From: Phycisphaerae bacterium
Lineage (GTDB): Bacteria; Planctomycetota; Phycisphaerae; SM23-33
NCBI GenBank assembly: GCA_022866005.1
Contig: JALHTV010000287.1
Span: 1 to 11,024 of the forward strand
Reading direction: 5' to 3'
Length of the DNA stretch: 11,024 nucleotides
In this document: positions 4,638 to 11,024 of the stretch, piece after piece
Layout of the letters: each line of letters opens with the position of its first letter
Position numbering within the stretch: the stretch's first letter is position 1
The notes under the pieces: model-generated
Told to the model about the DNA's origin: nothing
What the model saw: only the letters and a program-made list of their open reading frames with translations
Databases searched by the model: none
Made by a program: the position numbers and the translations under genes

Positions 4638-5360
4638 ATGGCAAGGACTTCATCCAGGCGACGAGAATGGTTCGTGGCCTTCGAGTCCACCCTGTGGCTG
4701 CGGCCCGATGACACCGGGCGCGACGAGGCGGTGGCCCTCAAGCGGTTGCTGCGCCTGCGCAAGGGGAAGCACGTGCTGGACTGCCCCTGCGGGGCGGGGC
4801 GGATCGCCTTCCACCTGGCCAAGGCCGGCTGCAAGGTCACGGGCGTGGACCGCGTGGCCAGCTTCCTCACCCGCGCCAGACGCAGATTCCGCAAGGCTCA
4901 CCTGGCCGGGGAGTTCCTCCAGTGCGACATGCGGCAGCTGGACTTCCACGATCAGTTTCACGCGGTCATCAACTTCTTCGGCAGCTTCGGCTACTTCAGC
5001 GACCAGGAGAACCTCCAGGTCCTGCGTCGCTTTGCTGCGGCCCTGCGCCCGGGCGGGCGGGTGCTCATCGACCAGCCCAACCGTGAGCGCATCCTGCGGC
5101 ACTTCCGTCCCAGGGCGATGGAGGGCAAGGTTCACCAGACGACCCAGTGGCGAAACCAGCGCTGCGAGACGACCTGGACGTTCACCCGCCGCGGCCGAAG
5201 GCGGCGCTGCCGGTCAATCATGCGCTTCTACACACCCGGTCAATTCCGTCGGCTGCTGGCCCGGGCGGGCCTGGTGGTCCAGGGCATCTACGGCGGTCTG
5301 GACGGTCAACCCTACCGCCGCTCCTCCCGGCGAATCTGCGTTGTCGGCAGGAAGGCTTGA
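4638..5360 (+). CDS. Class I SAM-dependent methyltransferase (copy 2, paralogue)
   Basis: A 240-aa methyltransferase. Motif I is VLDCPCGAG (46-54), strand 2 ends at VTGVD (D71), followed by QCDMRQLDF (D97), FHAVINFFGSFGYF (107-120) and LRPGGRVLID. It mirrors the gene at 3352-4104 across the whole catalytic core and in the WTF..(R/K)GRRR hairpin, so one arose by duplication of the other. The termini differ: the N-terminus is shorter (MARTSSRRREWFVAFESTLWL) and the C-terminus ends in RRICVVGRKA. I chose the ATG at 4638, 13 nt after the acetyltransferase stop and preceded by AAGGG; the frame is open back to 4470, but that part overlaps the acetyltransferase in another frame. Substrate unknown. 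Confidence 0.9.
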   Translation: MARTSSRRREWFVAFESTLWLRPDDTGRDEAVALKRLLRLRKGKHVLDCPCGAGRIAFHLAKAGCKVTGVDRVASFLTRARRRFRKAHLAGEFLQCDMRQLDFHDQFHAVINFFGSFGYFSDQENLQVLRRFAAALRPGGRVLIDQPNRERILRHFRPRAMEGKVHQTTQWRNQRCETTWTFTRRGRRRRCRSIMRFYTPGQFRRLLARAGLVVQGIYGGLDGQPYRRSSRRICVVGRKA

Positions 5361-5364
5361 TTCC

Positions 5365-5449
5365 CTATCGCTCGGCCGGTGGAGAGACTGGCCATCGTGC
5401 AGCGATAGCAGCGCGGCGAGGCCGGGGGCCCGTCGCGCGCCCACGGCCT
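5365..5449. terminator. Two hairpins between converging genes
   Basis: In 5365-5408 CTATCGCT pairs with AGCGATAG, enclosing GGCCGGT/ACTGGCC around GGAGAG. In 5419-5449 AGGCCG pairs with CGGCCT, with GGGC/GCCC inside. They lie just after the plus-strand methyltransferase stop (5360) and just after the minus-strand stop (5473). Neither has a clear T tract, so a role as a two-way, perhaps Rho-assisted, termination region is suggested by position only. Confidence 0.4.
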
Positions 5450-5472
5450 AATCCTGTTCGAGTGCATGTCGC

Positions 5473-7767
5473 CTACCAGGCTTCGGCCGGGGCCCCAGGC
5501 GGTGGGGCCGGGGCGGTGGTTGGCGACTCAGCGGCTGGTGCGGAGGTCGGCTCGCTGGCTGCCGGTTCGCTCGTCGTGGCCTGGGCGGTTGCGGCGGGCT
5601 TGGTGGCGGCGGTCATCTTGATCTTGACCACGCGCCCCTTGGTCATGCGCTTGATCTTCAGGCGCAGCTCGCTTTGGCCGGCGGTGAGCTTCTGGAAGTC
5701 AGCCACGCCGCCCACTTTCTTGTCGTTGACATGCGTGACGATCTCGTAGGGCTTGATGCCGCTGACGGCCGCCTTGCTGCCCGGCTCGACCTTGGACACG
5801 ATCACGCCGCCCTCCTCCGCCCGGCGCTGGAAGTAGCGCTGGACCTCGTACGTCAGGTCGCGCACGGTCAGGCCCAGGTCCTCGGACTTGAACTTGGGAG
5901 CGGAGTTATAGTGCGGCGGGCTCTGGACGACCTGGAAGTTTTTCGTGGCCAGCTCGCCCTGGGTGAAGAACTCGGCGGAGAACTTCTTGCCGAAGCCGAT
6001 CTCGGTGAGCTGGCGGTTGAGGTTGTTCTCCGCCGGCGGCCAGGGTGTGGGAATCTCGTTGAGATACTGCTCGGGCACCTCATCCAGTTGCTCCCACGGG
6101 AACGCTCCCATCCGCCCGAAGCCATACTCCTCGACCTTTACCTCCAGCGGCCTGGGCTCGCCCTCCACGTGGAGGCGCAGCAGGATATCGCCCGCCTTGA
6201 CGCCTGCCGCGGCCGCGGGAGAGTTCTCGTAGACGTAAGACACCAGCGCGCCGATCTCGCCGTCGCGCGTCAGGTCGGAGACGTTGTTGACGCGGGCCAG
6301 TTCCTTGTCCAGGGCCTGAAGCTCCACGCCGATCCAGGCCAGGCGGTTCTCTTCCTCCTCCGACAGCGGCACGTTGCTGACGTCGACCTGCTTCTGGGCC
6401 TTGGTCAAGACGGCGGCGAGGTAGGTTCCAGCCGTCAGGGCCGGCCCGCCGCTCTGCCACTGTTCCTGCGACACTTTCTCGCGCCGGCTCACCGGAAAGG
6501 CCGCAAGCTGACCCTCCGGCGTGAACAGGAACAGGTTCTCGTCTCCGCCGGCGACCTCGGGATACACCTGCCGCCGCCAGCCGAGGTCAAAGCCCTGGAC
6601 CCGCGCGGGACTGTAGTAGGCCACGCGCCGCTCCCCCTGAAGCTTGACGTCCGCACCCAGCAACAGCGTGTTGCGCAGGGCGAACGCACTCGCCCCCGAG
6701 AGCTTCACCGCACCGGCCAGCGGCTGGGGGAGCTTGGCAACCAACGCGCCGTAATCGCTCAGCGTGCCCACAAAGGCCGCGGGGATCGGTATACCCTCTT
6801 TGGGATGGACCACGATCCGCTCCAGCCGGGCCGTGACGCCGGCCTTGAGGTCGGCCAGGACCAGCACGGTGGTGTCATCAACCAGCACGCCGACCACGTT
6901 GCGTTCGGTGGCCTCCTCTTCGTCACCGCGGTACCGGGACATCATCATCCGCCCAGCCGATTTCTTGGGGCTGCGGAAACTCAGCGCCACGCGGAGCAGC
7001 GACGCATCGGCCCGCTTCTCGGTGTCCGCGAGCATCCCCTTGAGCTCCTCGGCGGAGACCTTCGGCCAGGCCAGCGGGGAGCCCTTCCACGAATCGTCGA
7101 CCGGCAGCTCATCGGACATCGACACGCCCACCGGCGTGCCCCGCTCATCCACGATGAGGCAATACGATGGCACAGGGCGGAAGCGGCGCTGGGTCTCCGT
7201 CACCGCGGCCGGAGCACCGATTGTGTCAATAGAGGTAATCCACTCGCCGTTGGCCAACTGGCACGTCACGGCCAGGTAGGGCGGTTGGGCGTTGGCGTCG
7301 CAGGCCAGCGGCGTGACGTGGCGCAGGGGCTCCGCCAGCTTGAGGAACACGGCCACCTGGCCTCGGGCGTAGGCCGAGGGCGTGGCCTGGACGAGCTGAT
7401 CACCGCAGCGCACGGCGATGCCCTTGATGAACCGCGGGTGCATGAGGACGTCAGGACAGAGCACCAGCGTCGGTGAGATCACCAGGCCCGGCAGTTCCAG
7501 CGGCCGCTCCTGGGAGACCAGACTCTCCACGGGGATGCCGTGGTAGCGCCCGCAACTGGGGCAGCGCTGCGCCCAGCCGGCGGCCCGCGGCGGCTCGCCC
7601 TTGTCGAACTGCACGGTGTACTCCACCCGCACCAGCGACGGGGCCAGCGCCGCGGCGATCTCCGCCTTGCCCGAGGCCGTCGCCGCCGAGCCCTGGGGTC
7701 CCACGCAACCCGCCGCCGCGCCCAACGCCACGCGAGCCGCCGCGGCCCAGAATACCCGCTTGGTCAT
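5473..7767 (-). CDS. Putative lipoprotein: two degenerate trypsin-like domains + two PDZ domains
   Basis: A 764-aa envelope protein. Its basic start plus hydrophobic run ends in a lipobox-like AAAGC (C21), suggesting lipid anchoring. Residues about 38-220 follow the HtrA protease pattern (LVRVEYTV, LPGLVISPTLVL, QVAVFLKL, VDERGTPVGV), but the His and Asp positions are lost; Ser201 may align with the nucleophile without its GNSGGP context. Residues about 255-428 repeat the pattern (VVGVLVDDTTVLVLADL, LSDYGALVAKL, GDENLFLFTPEGQ), with Glu410 at the Ser position. PDZ 1 spans about 478-545 (IGVELQAL...NSPAAAAGVKAGDILL), PDZ 2 about 628-715 (LGLTVRDL...GSKAAVSGIKPYEIV). The last 45 residues are Ala/Pro/Thr/Ser-rich. 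A CPSCGRYH motif (69-76) could bind metal. AAGGAG lies 6 nt before the ATG at 7767. It follows the active protease by 19 nt, so it is probably a non-catalytic partner. The fold is inferred by eye. Confidence 0.8.
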   Translation of the reverse strand: MTKRVFWAAAARVALGAAAGCVGPQGSAATASGKAEIAAALAPSLVRVEYTVQFDKGEPPRAAGWAQRCPSCGRYHGIPVESLVSQERPLELPGLVISPTLVLCPDVLMHPRFIKGIAVRCGDQLVQATPSAYARGQVAVFLKLAEPLRHVTPLACDANAQPPYLAVTCQLANGEWITSIDTIGAPAAVTETQRRFRPVPSYCLIVDERGTPVGVSMSDELPVDDSWKGSPLAWPKVSAEELKGMLADTEKRADASLLRVALSFRSPKKSAGRMMMSRYRGDEEEATERNVVGVLVDDTTVLVLADLKAGVTARLERIVVHPKEGIPIPAAFVGTLSDYGALVAKLPQPLAGAVKLSGASAFALRNTLLLGADVKLQGERRVAYYSPARVQGFDLGWRRQVYPEVAGGDENLFLFTPEGQLAAFPVSRREKVSQEQWQSGGPALTAGTYLAAVLTKAQKQVDVSNVPLSEEEENRLAWIGVELQALDKELARVNNVSDLTRDGEIGALVSYVYENSPAAAAGVKAGDILLRLHVEGEPRPLEVKVEEYGFGRMGAFPWEQLDEVPEQYLNEIPTPWPPAENNLNRQLTEIGFGKKFSAEFFTQGELATKNFQVVQSPPHYNSAPKFKSEDLGLTVRDLTYEVQRYFQRRAEEGGVIVSKVEPGSKAAVSGIKPYEIVTHVNDKKVGGVADFQKLTAGQSELRLKIKRMTKGRVVKIKMTAATKPAATAQATTSEPAASEPTSAPAAESPTTAPAPPPGAPAEAW

Positions 7768-7786
7768 GGTTCGCTCCTTGGAGGGG

Positions 7787-9172
7787 TCATTCCTTCTCGT
7801 AGTCCCGCGAGAAGTCCAGCACCAGTTGCCGCACAAGGCCGTTGCGGAGGATGGAGAACACCACCCGGTGCTTGGTGGCCACGTTGGCGAGGGCCTCGTT
7901 GTAGATAGCCTTGGCGTCGTCCAGCGTGACCACCTCCTTGCCGTCGATCTGCACGACGATGTCCTGGGCGCCCAATCCGGCGTTGGAGGCGTTGCCGGGG
8001 TACTTGACGCCGAAGACGAACACCCCCTCCTTGCGATGGAAGTACAGGTCGGGGTTGTCGAACTGGTTGATGGCCTTGAGCGTCAGGTTCCACCGGGGGC
8101 AGTCGAGTTCCTCCCCCTCGACCTTGCCCTTCTCGCGCGGGGTGATCTCCAGTGTGAGGGTCTGGTCGCCGCGGACGATCTCCAAGCGGGCCGGGGCGTG
8201 CTTGGCCAGCAGACCCAGCCACCGCCGCACGGCCGGGAGGTCCTCCTCGCGCTCAGCCGTGAGGGGTTGGCCATTGACGCGGACAATCCGATCGGTCGGC
8301 TGGACGCCTGCTCGGCGGGCCGGACTCTCGGGGTCGGTCTCGGCCACGATGACGCCCTCGGTGGCATCGAAGTAGATGTTCTTGTTGAAGTCCTTCAGCG
8401 GCTGGAGTTGCAGGCCCGTCCAGCTCCACTGCACCTTGCCGCCGTCGCGCAGTTGGGGCACGATCACCGCGATGGTCTCGGAGGGAATGGCAAAGCCCAT
8501 GTCCCCGCCGATCATCACGGCCAGGGCGTTAATGCCCACCCCCTGGCCGTCGGTGTTCACCAGCGGGCCGCCGGAGTTGCCGGGGCTGATGGCTGCGTCG
8601 GTCTGGAGCCACAGGCTGTACTGACTGTAACCGGGCAGGAAGCGCCGCGTGCAGGAGACGATGCCGATGGACACCGAGCGGTTCAGCCCCCAGGGGGCGC
8701 CCATGGCCATCACGAAGTCGCCTTCCTTGAGCTTCGCCGAGTCGCCCAGTTCCGCATGCGGCAGCGGCGGCGAGCCAGGCGGCGCCTTGATCTGAAGCAA
8801 CGCCAGGTCGCTGTCCTTGTCGGAGCCGACCACCTGGGCGTCCATCGCCCGCCCGTCGTACAGCAGGCAGCGGATCTCCACGACCTTGTCCACCACGTGC
8901 CAGTTGGTCAGCACCTGGCCGTCGTCGGTGATGATCACCCCGCTGCCGACGACCTCCTCGGTGACCGTCTTGCCGGATTCGTAACTCTCCTTGAGGCACT
9001 TGATGAACACCACGGCGGGGAAGACCTTGTCCTTGGCGTCGGCGACCACCTGGCGGAAGTCCAGCGTCGCCAGTCCGGCCTCGCGACTGGTTGGCATCTC
9101 GGACTGCGCGGCGGCAACGATCACAAGCATCAGGACGGCAGAACCGGTCAGCAGCAGCTTGACTTTGACCAT
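7787..9172 (-). CDS. HtrA/Deg-type serine protease with two PDZ domains
   Basis: A 461-aa exported protease for damaged or misfolded envelope proteins. A signal peptide (residues 1 to about 22, VKVKLLLTGSAVLMLVIVAAAQ) is followed by a trypsin-like domain with an intact triad: His92 in LTNWHVV, Asp122 in DSDLALLQI, Ser200 in SPGNSGGPL. GFAIPSETI (226-234) ends the protease domain. PDZ 1 (about 250-345) includes GVIVAETDPESPARRAGVQPTDRIVRVNG. PDZ 2 (about 375-455) includes GVFVFGVKYPGNASNAGLGAQDIVVQIDG (each motif given split by its key Gly and Asp residues). The layout matches DegP/DegQ-like proteases. The ATG at 9172 follows GGAGAGGG by about 7 nt. It is 112 nt downstream of the glycosyltransferase gene and 19 nt upstream of the PDZ lipoprotein, with which it is probably co-transcribed. 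I see no convincing promoter in 9173-9284. Confidence 0.93.
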   Translation of the reverse strand: MVKVKLLLTGSAVLMLVIVAAAQSEMPTSREAGLATLDFRQVVADAKDKVFPAVVFIKCLKESYESGKTVTEEVVGSGVIITDDGQVLTNWHVVDKVVEIRCLLYDGRAMDAQVVGSDKDSDLALLQIKAPPGSPPLPHAELGDSAKLKEGDFVMAMGAPWGLNRSVSIGIVSCTRRFLPGYSQYSLWLQTDAAISPGNSGGPLVNTDGQGVGINALAVMIGGDMGFAIPSETIAVIVPQLRDGGKVQWSWTGLQLQPLKDFNKNIYFDATEGVIVAETDPESPARRAGVQPTDRIVRVNGQPLTAEREEDLPAVRRWLGLLAKHAPARLEIVRGDQTLTLEITPREKGKVEGEELDCPRWNLTLKAINQFDNPDLYFHRKEGVFVFGVKYPGNASNAGLGAQDIVVQIDGKEVVTLDDAKAIYNEALANVATKHRVVFSILRNGLVRQLVLDFSRDYEKE

Positions 9173-9284
9173 GACCAGACCCTCTCCGGCTTCTTACGAC
9201 GCGGGTAGACCAACGGTGCCCGCCCGGCCGTCGAGCAGGCTCCAGAGACACCGAGAGGCATTCTCCCCAGCCCGGCCGGGACAG

Positions 9285-11024
9285 TCAACTGCCCGCCGCC
9301 GGGGATGACGCCGCGCCGGCTGCGGCGCGCTCGCGAGCGATGTCGTTCAGGAGCCTCACCGAGTCGATCCGGTGCGGGGTCTCTTCCAGGATGGGGACGA
9401 TCAGGAGGGAGTCGTAACCGCGCTGGACCTGGGGCCAGGGGATGTTGATGCGCCAGGTGGCCCGGGTGTGGTCCTGCGGAAAGGTCCAAAGACCCAGGCT
9501 ATGGAATCCCCGCCCTCCGCGGCACGGGATGAAGGAGTACGAACCATAGTCCAGCCGCACCTCCACGGCGGCGTCGTAGCGCAGGGTGCCCAGCACGATC
9601 TCCACCCCCGCCGGGCCAAACGCCAGGCCGCCCTGCGCGGCGCTGCGGTTGATCTCCTCCGGCGTGGCGCGGATCGGTTTCTGGTGCGTATAGGACGCCA
9701 GGAGATGGCCATTCATCCCCAGGTTGAAGCGCACGATCTCCAGGAGCCTGCCGGGGTCCAGCAGCCTCCCGCGAGTGACCAGGCACAGCCGGTCGTAATA
9801 CTCTGCCAGGTCCTTGTCGGCGATTTGGTTCTGGCCTGTTCGGACGGACTGGCGATACCCCGGCGGCAGGCTGCGCCCGTAGTGGCCCACGCGCCAGCCG
9901 CCGCAGGCCGCGTCGGGCGGCAGGCGCGCCAGCAGCGGATCGGCCAGGGCGCACAGGTCGATGGTGACCTGCTTGGGCCCGGCAAAGTACCCCTCGAAGC
10001 CGATGCTCCCCATGGCCTTGATCGTCGGGGCCGAGAGCCGCCGCTCGCGCCCCTCGCGGGCCCATTTGTGGGCGGGCATGGGCCGGCCTTCAAACGCGCG
10101 GAGCAGGCCCGTATCGCGATAATAGAACCGCCGCTCGTCGGCGATCCCGTTGTCGCCGATGTAGGCGTCGACCATCTGAAACTCCGTGCCGCAACTGGCC
10201 CCGCTGACCACCGGCGGGGCCGAGCCGGCCAGGCCCAGAACCGCCGCCACGCCGGCCAGCACCACCCACCCCGCTCGCGGGGCGGCCAGGTAAGTCACGA
10301 TCAGCACCGCTGCCAGCAGCACCAGCGACGAGAAGAACCGCCCCGACATGAAGTCCCCGCCGACCCTGACGACGCCCAGCAGGTACAGCACCACCCCCTC
10401 GGCCATCGCCACGGCTGCGCCCTTTCGGCTGGCCAGGGCGGCCGCCAGGGCCACACCGATGACCGTCAGCGTCAGCGGATCACGGGTGGCGCTCTCCAGA
10501 TAGTACGCCAATCCCTGCCCGGCCAGCTCCATAGCCCCTATGCCCGTGTTCAGCTTGGCATAGGCCGTGTTGGGCACGGGGAAGCCATAGTACAGCAGCG
10601 CGAACAGCTCCCAGGCCACGACCGGTGCCAGCCCCGCGGCCAGGGGCATGAGGGACCGTCGCCAACCGGTCTTGTAGGCCGCGTACACCAGCGGCGGGAA
10701 GAAGATCACCAGCAGGTCCAGCCGGTTCAACCCGGCCAGGGCAGCGACCAGCGAAAGACAGAACAGCCGCCGCGGCGTCCAGGTCTGATCCAGGTAGAAC
10801 CAGAGAAACACCACCGTCAGCAGGGAGGTCAGGGGGTTCTCCAGCCCGGAGGTGGTGTAGTCCACGAAGGCCTTGGCCGACCCCAGCACGACCACCAGGA
10901 ACGCCGCGGCTGCAAGGCTTCGGCCGAAGCGCCACACGGCCAGCGCCACGGCGGCAAGCGACACGGCCATGGAGACAAAGAGGGTCGTGAAGTAGCTCTC
11001 GCGCGTGACGAAGTACGCCCCGGC
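9285..11024 (-). CDS. GT-C type membrane glycosyltransferase (AftB/ArnT-like), N-terminus cut
   Basis: A polyprenyl-phosphate-sugar-dependent transferase, predicted to add sugars outside the membrane. 579 residues are visible; the frame is open to the window edge, so the N-terminus, which should carry the catalytic acidic residues, is missing. An in-frame Met at 10970 is internal. The first 270 visible residues are mostly membrane helices, with family-type motifs DYTTSGLENPL (55-65), GLNRLD (about 98-103), YYGFPVPNTAYAKL (145-158) and VGGDFMSGRF (about 221-230). The remaining 300 residues form an extracytoplasmic domain including GSIGFEGYFAGPK and LADPLLARLPP, also typical of these proteins. 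These motifs recall the AftB arabinofuranosyltransferase group, widespread outside actinobacteria as uncharacterised GT39-like proteins. The donor sugar and acceptor cannot be told. The last 20 residues are Ala/Ser-rich. HtrA follows downstream on the same strand. Confidence 0.87.
   Translation of the reverse strand, partial: AGAYFVTRESYFTTLFVSMAVSLAAVALAVWRFGRSLAAAAFLVVVLGSAKAFVDYTTSGLENPLTSLLTVVFLWFYLDQTWTPRRLFCLSLVAALAGLNRLDLLVIFFPPLVYAAYKTGWRRSLMPLAAGLAPVVAWELFALLYYGFPVPNTAYAKLNTGIGAMELAGQGLAYYLESATRDPLTLTVIGVALAAALASRKGAAVAMAEGVVLYLLGVVRVGGDFMSGRFFSSLVLLAAVLIVTYLAAPRAGWVVLAGVAAVLGLAGSAPPVVSGASCGTEFQMVDAYIGDNGIADERRFYYRDTGLLRAFEGRPMPAHKWAREGRERRLSAPTIKAMGSIGFEGYFAGPKQVTIDLCALADPLLARLPPDAACGGWRVGHYGRSLPPGYRQSVRTGQNQIADKDLAEYYDRLCLVTRGRLLDPGRLLEIVRFNLGMNGHLLASYTHQKPIRATPEEINRSAAQGGLAFGPAGVEIVLGTLRYDAAVEVRLDYGSYSFIPCRGGRGFHSLGLWTFPQDHTRATWRINIPWPQVQRGYDSLLIVPILEETPHRIDSVRLLNDIARERAAAGAASSPAAGS

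Noticed and set aside
5674..7476. 600-codon open frame on the plus strand
   Set aside because: It lies exactly opposite the PDZ lipoprotein gene in GC-rich DNA, where stop codons are rare in the antisense frame. Its translation is rich in R, H, L and G with no fold-like pattern, while the minus strand has a signal peptide, PDZ motifs and a ribosome site.
7601..9208. 535-codon open frame on the plus strand
   Set aside because: It is antisense to the HtrA gene, whose catalytic motifs are unmistakable. The plus-strand translation shows no motifs and only antisense-type composition.
1..11024. CRISPR array, insertion sequence or prophage genes
   Set aside because: No regularly spaced repeats, transposase, integrase or phage structural genes are visible on either strand; the only mobile-element hint is the tRNA-Pro duplication.

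Overview
The window is GC-rich (roughly two-thirds GC by eye) bacterial chromosome. It holds the 3' part of a class A RNase P RNA, a tRNA-Pro, and Shine-Dalgarno-led genes on both strands. The gene mix suggests a soil or aquatic bacterium with an envelope, and Planctomycetota is my best guess: an HtrA-type protease paired with a second, active-site-less PDZ protein, a GT-C glycosyltransferase of the 'TTSGLE' type, and GGCACAG/CTGTGCC palindromes between genes. That placement is an inference; no taxonomic marker was compared.

Layout. 1-~300: rnpB, entering from the left edge. 356-1207 (-): a PIN-like protein gene of clearly lower GC than its surroundings. 1208-1419: a mosaic of small hairpins containing a 17-bp copy of the 3' end of the adjacent tRNA-Pro, like a tRNA attachment site. 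1420-1494 (-): tRNA-Pro(CGG). 1495-1797: intergenic palindromes and a 12-bp tandem repeat. 1798-3030 (+): three small genes: a cysteine-rich DUF3795-type protein, a protein made of two zinc-ribbon-like repeats (4-nt overlap), and a five-helix membrane protein. 3031-3351: no clear gene, but a promoter-like element, a long imperfect hairpin and a strong intrinsic terminator, together looking like a structured RNA of about 165 nt. 3352-5360 (+): a tight cassette of methyltransferase, GNAT acetyltransferase, methyltransferase, in which the two methyltransferases are paralogues. 5361-5472: converging gene ends with two hairpins.

5473-11024 (-): three genes read towards the left. The first is a GT-C membrane glycosyltransferase cut by the right edge. 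Next is an HtrA/Deg serine protease with an intact His-Asp-Ser triad and two PDZ domains. 19 nt after it comes a 764-aa putative lipoprotein that appears to hold two degenerate trypsin-like folds followed by two PDZ domains. The protease and pseudoprotease probably act together in the cell envelope.

Most notable points: the HtrA/pseudo-HtrA pair, the candidate structured RNA ahead of the methyltransferase cassette, the tRNA-Pro attachment-like scar beside a low-GC gene, and the duplicated zinc-ribbon protein.
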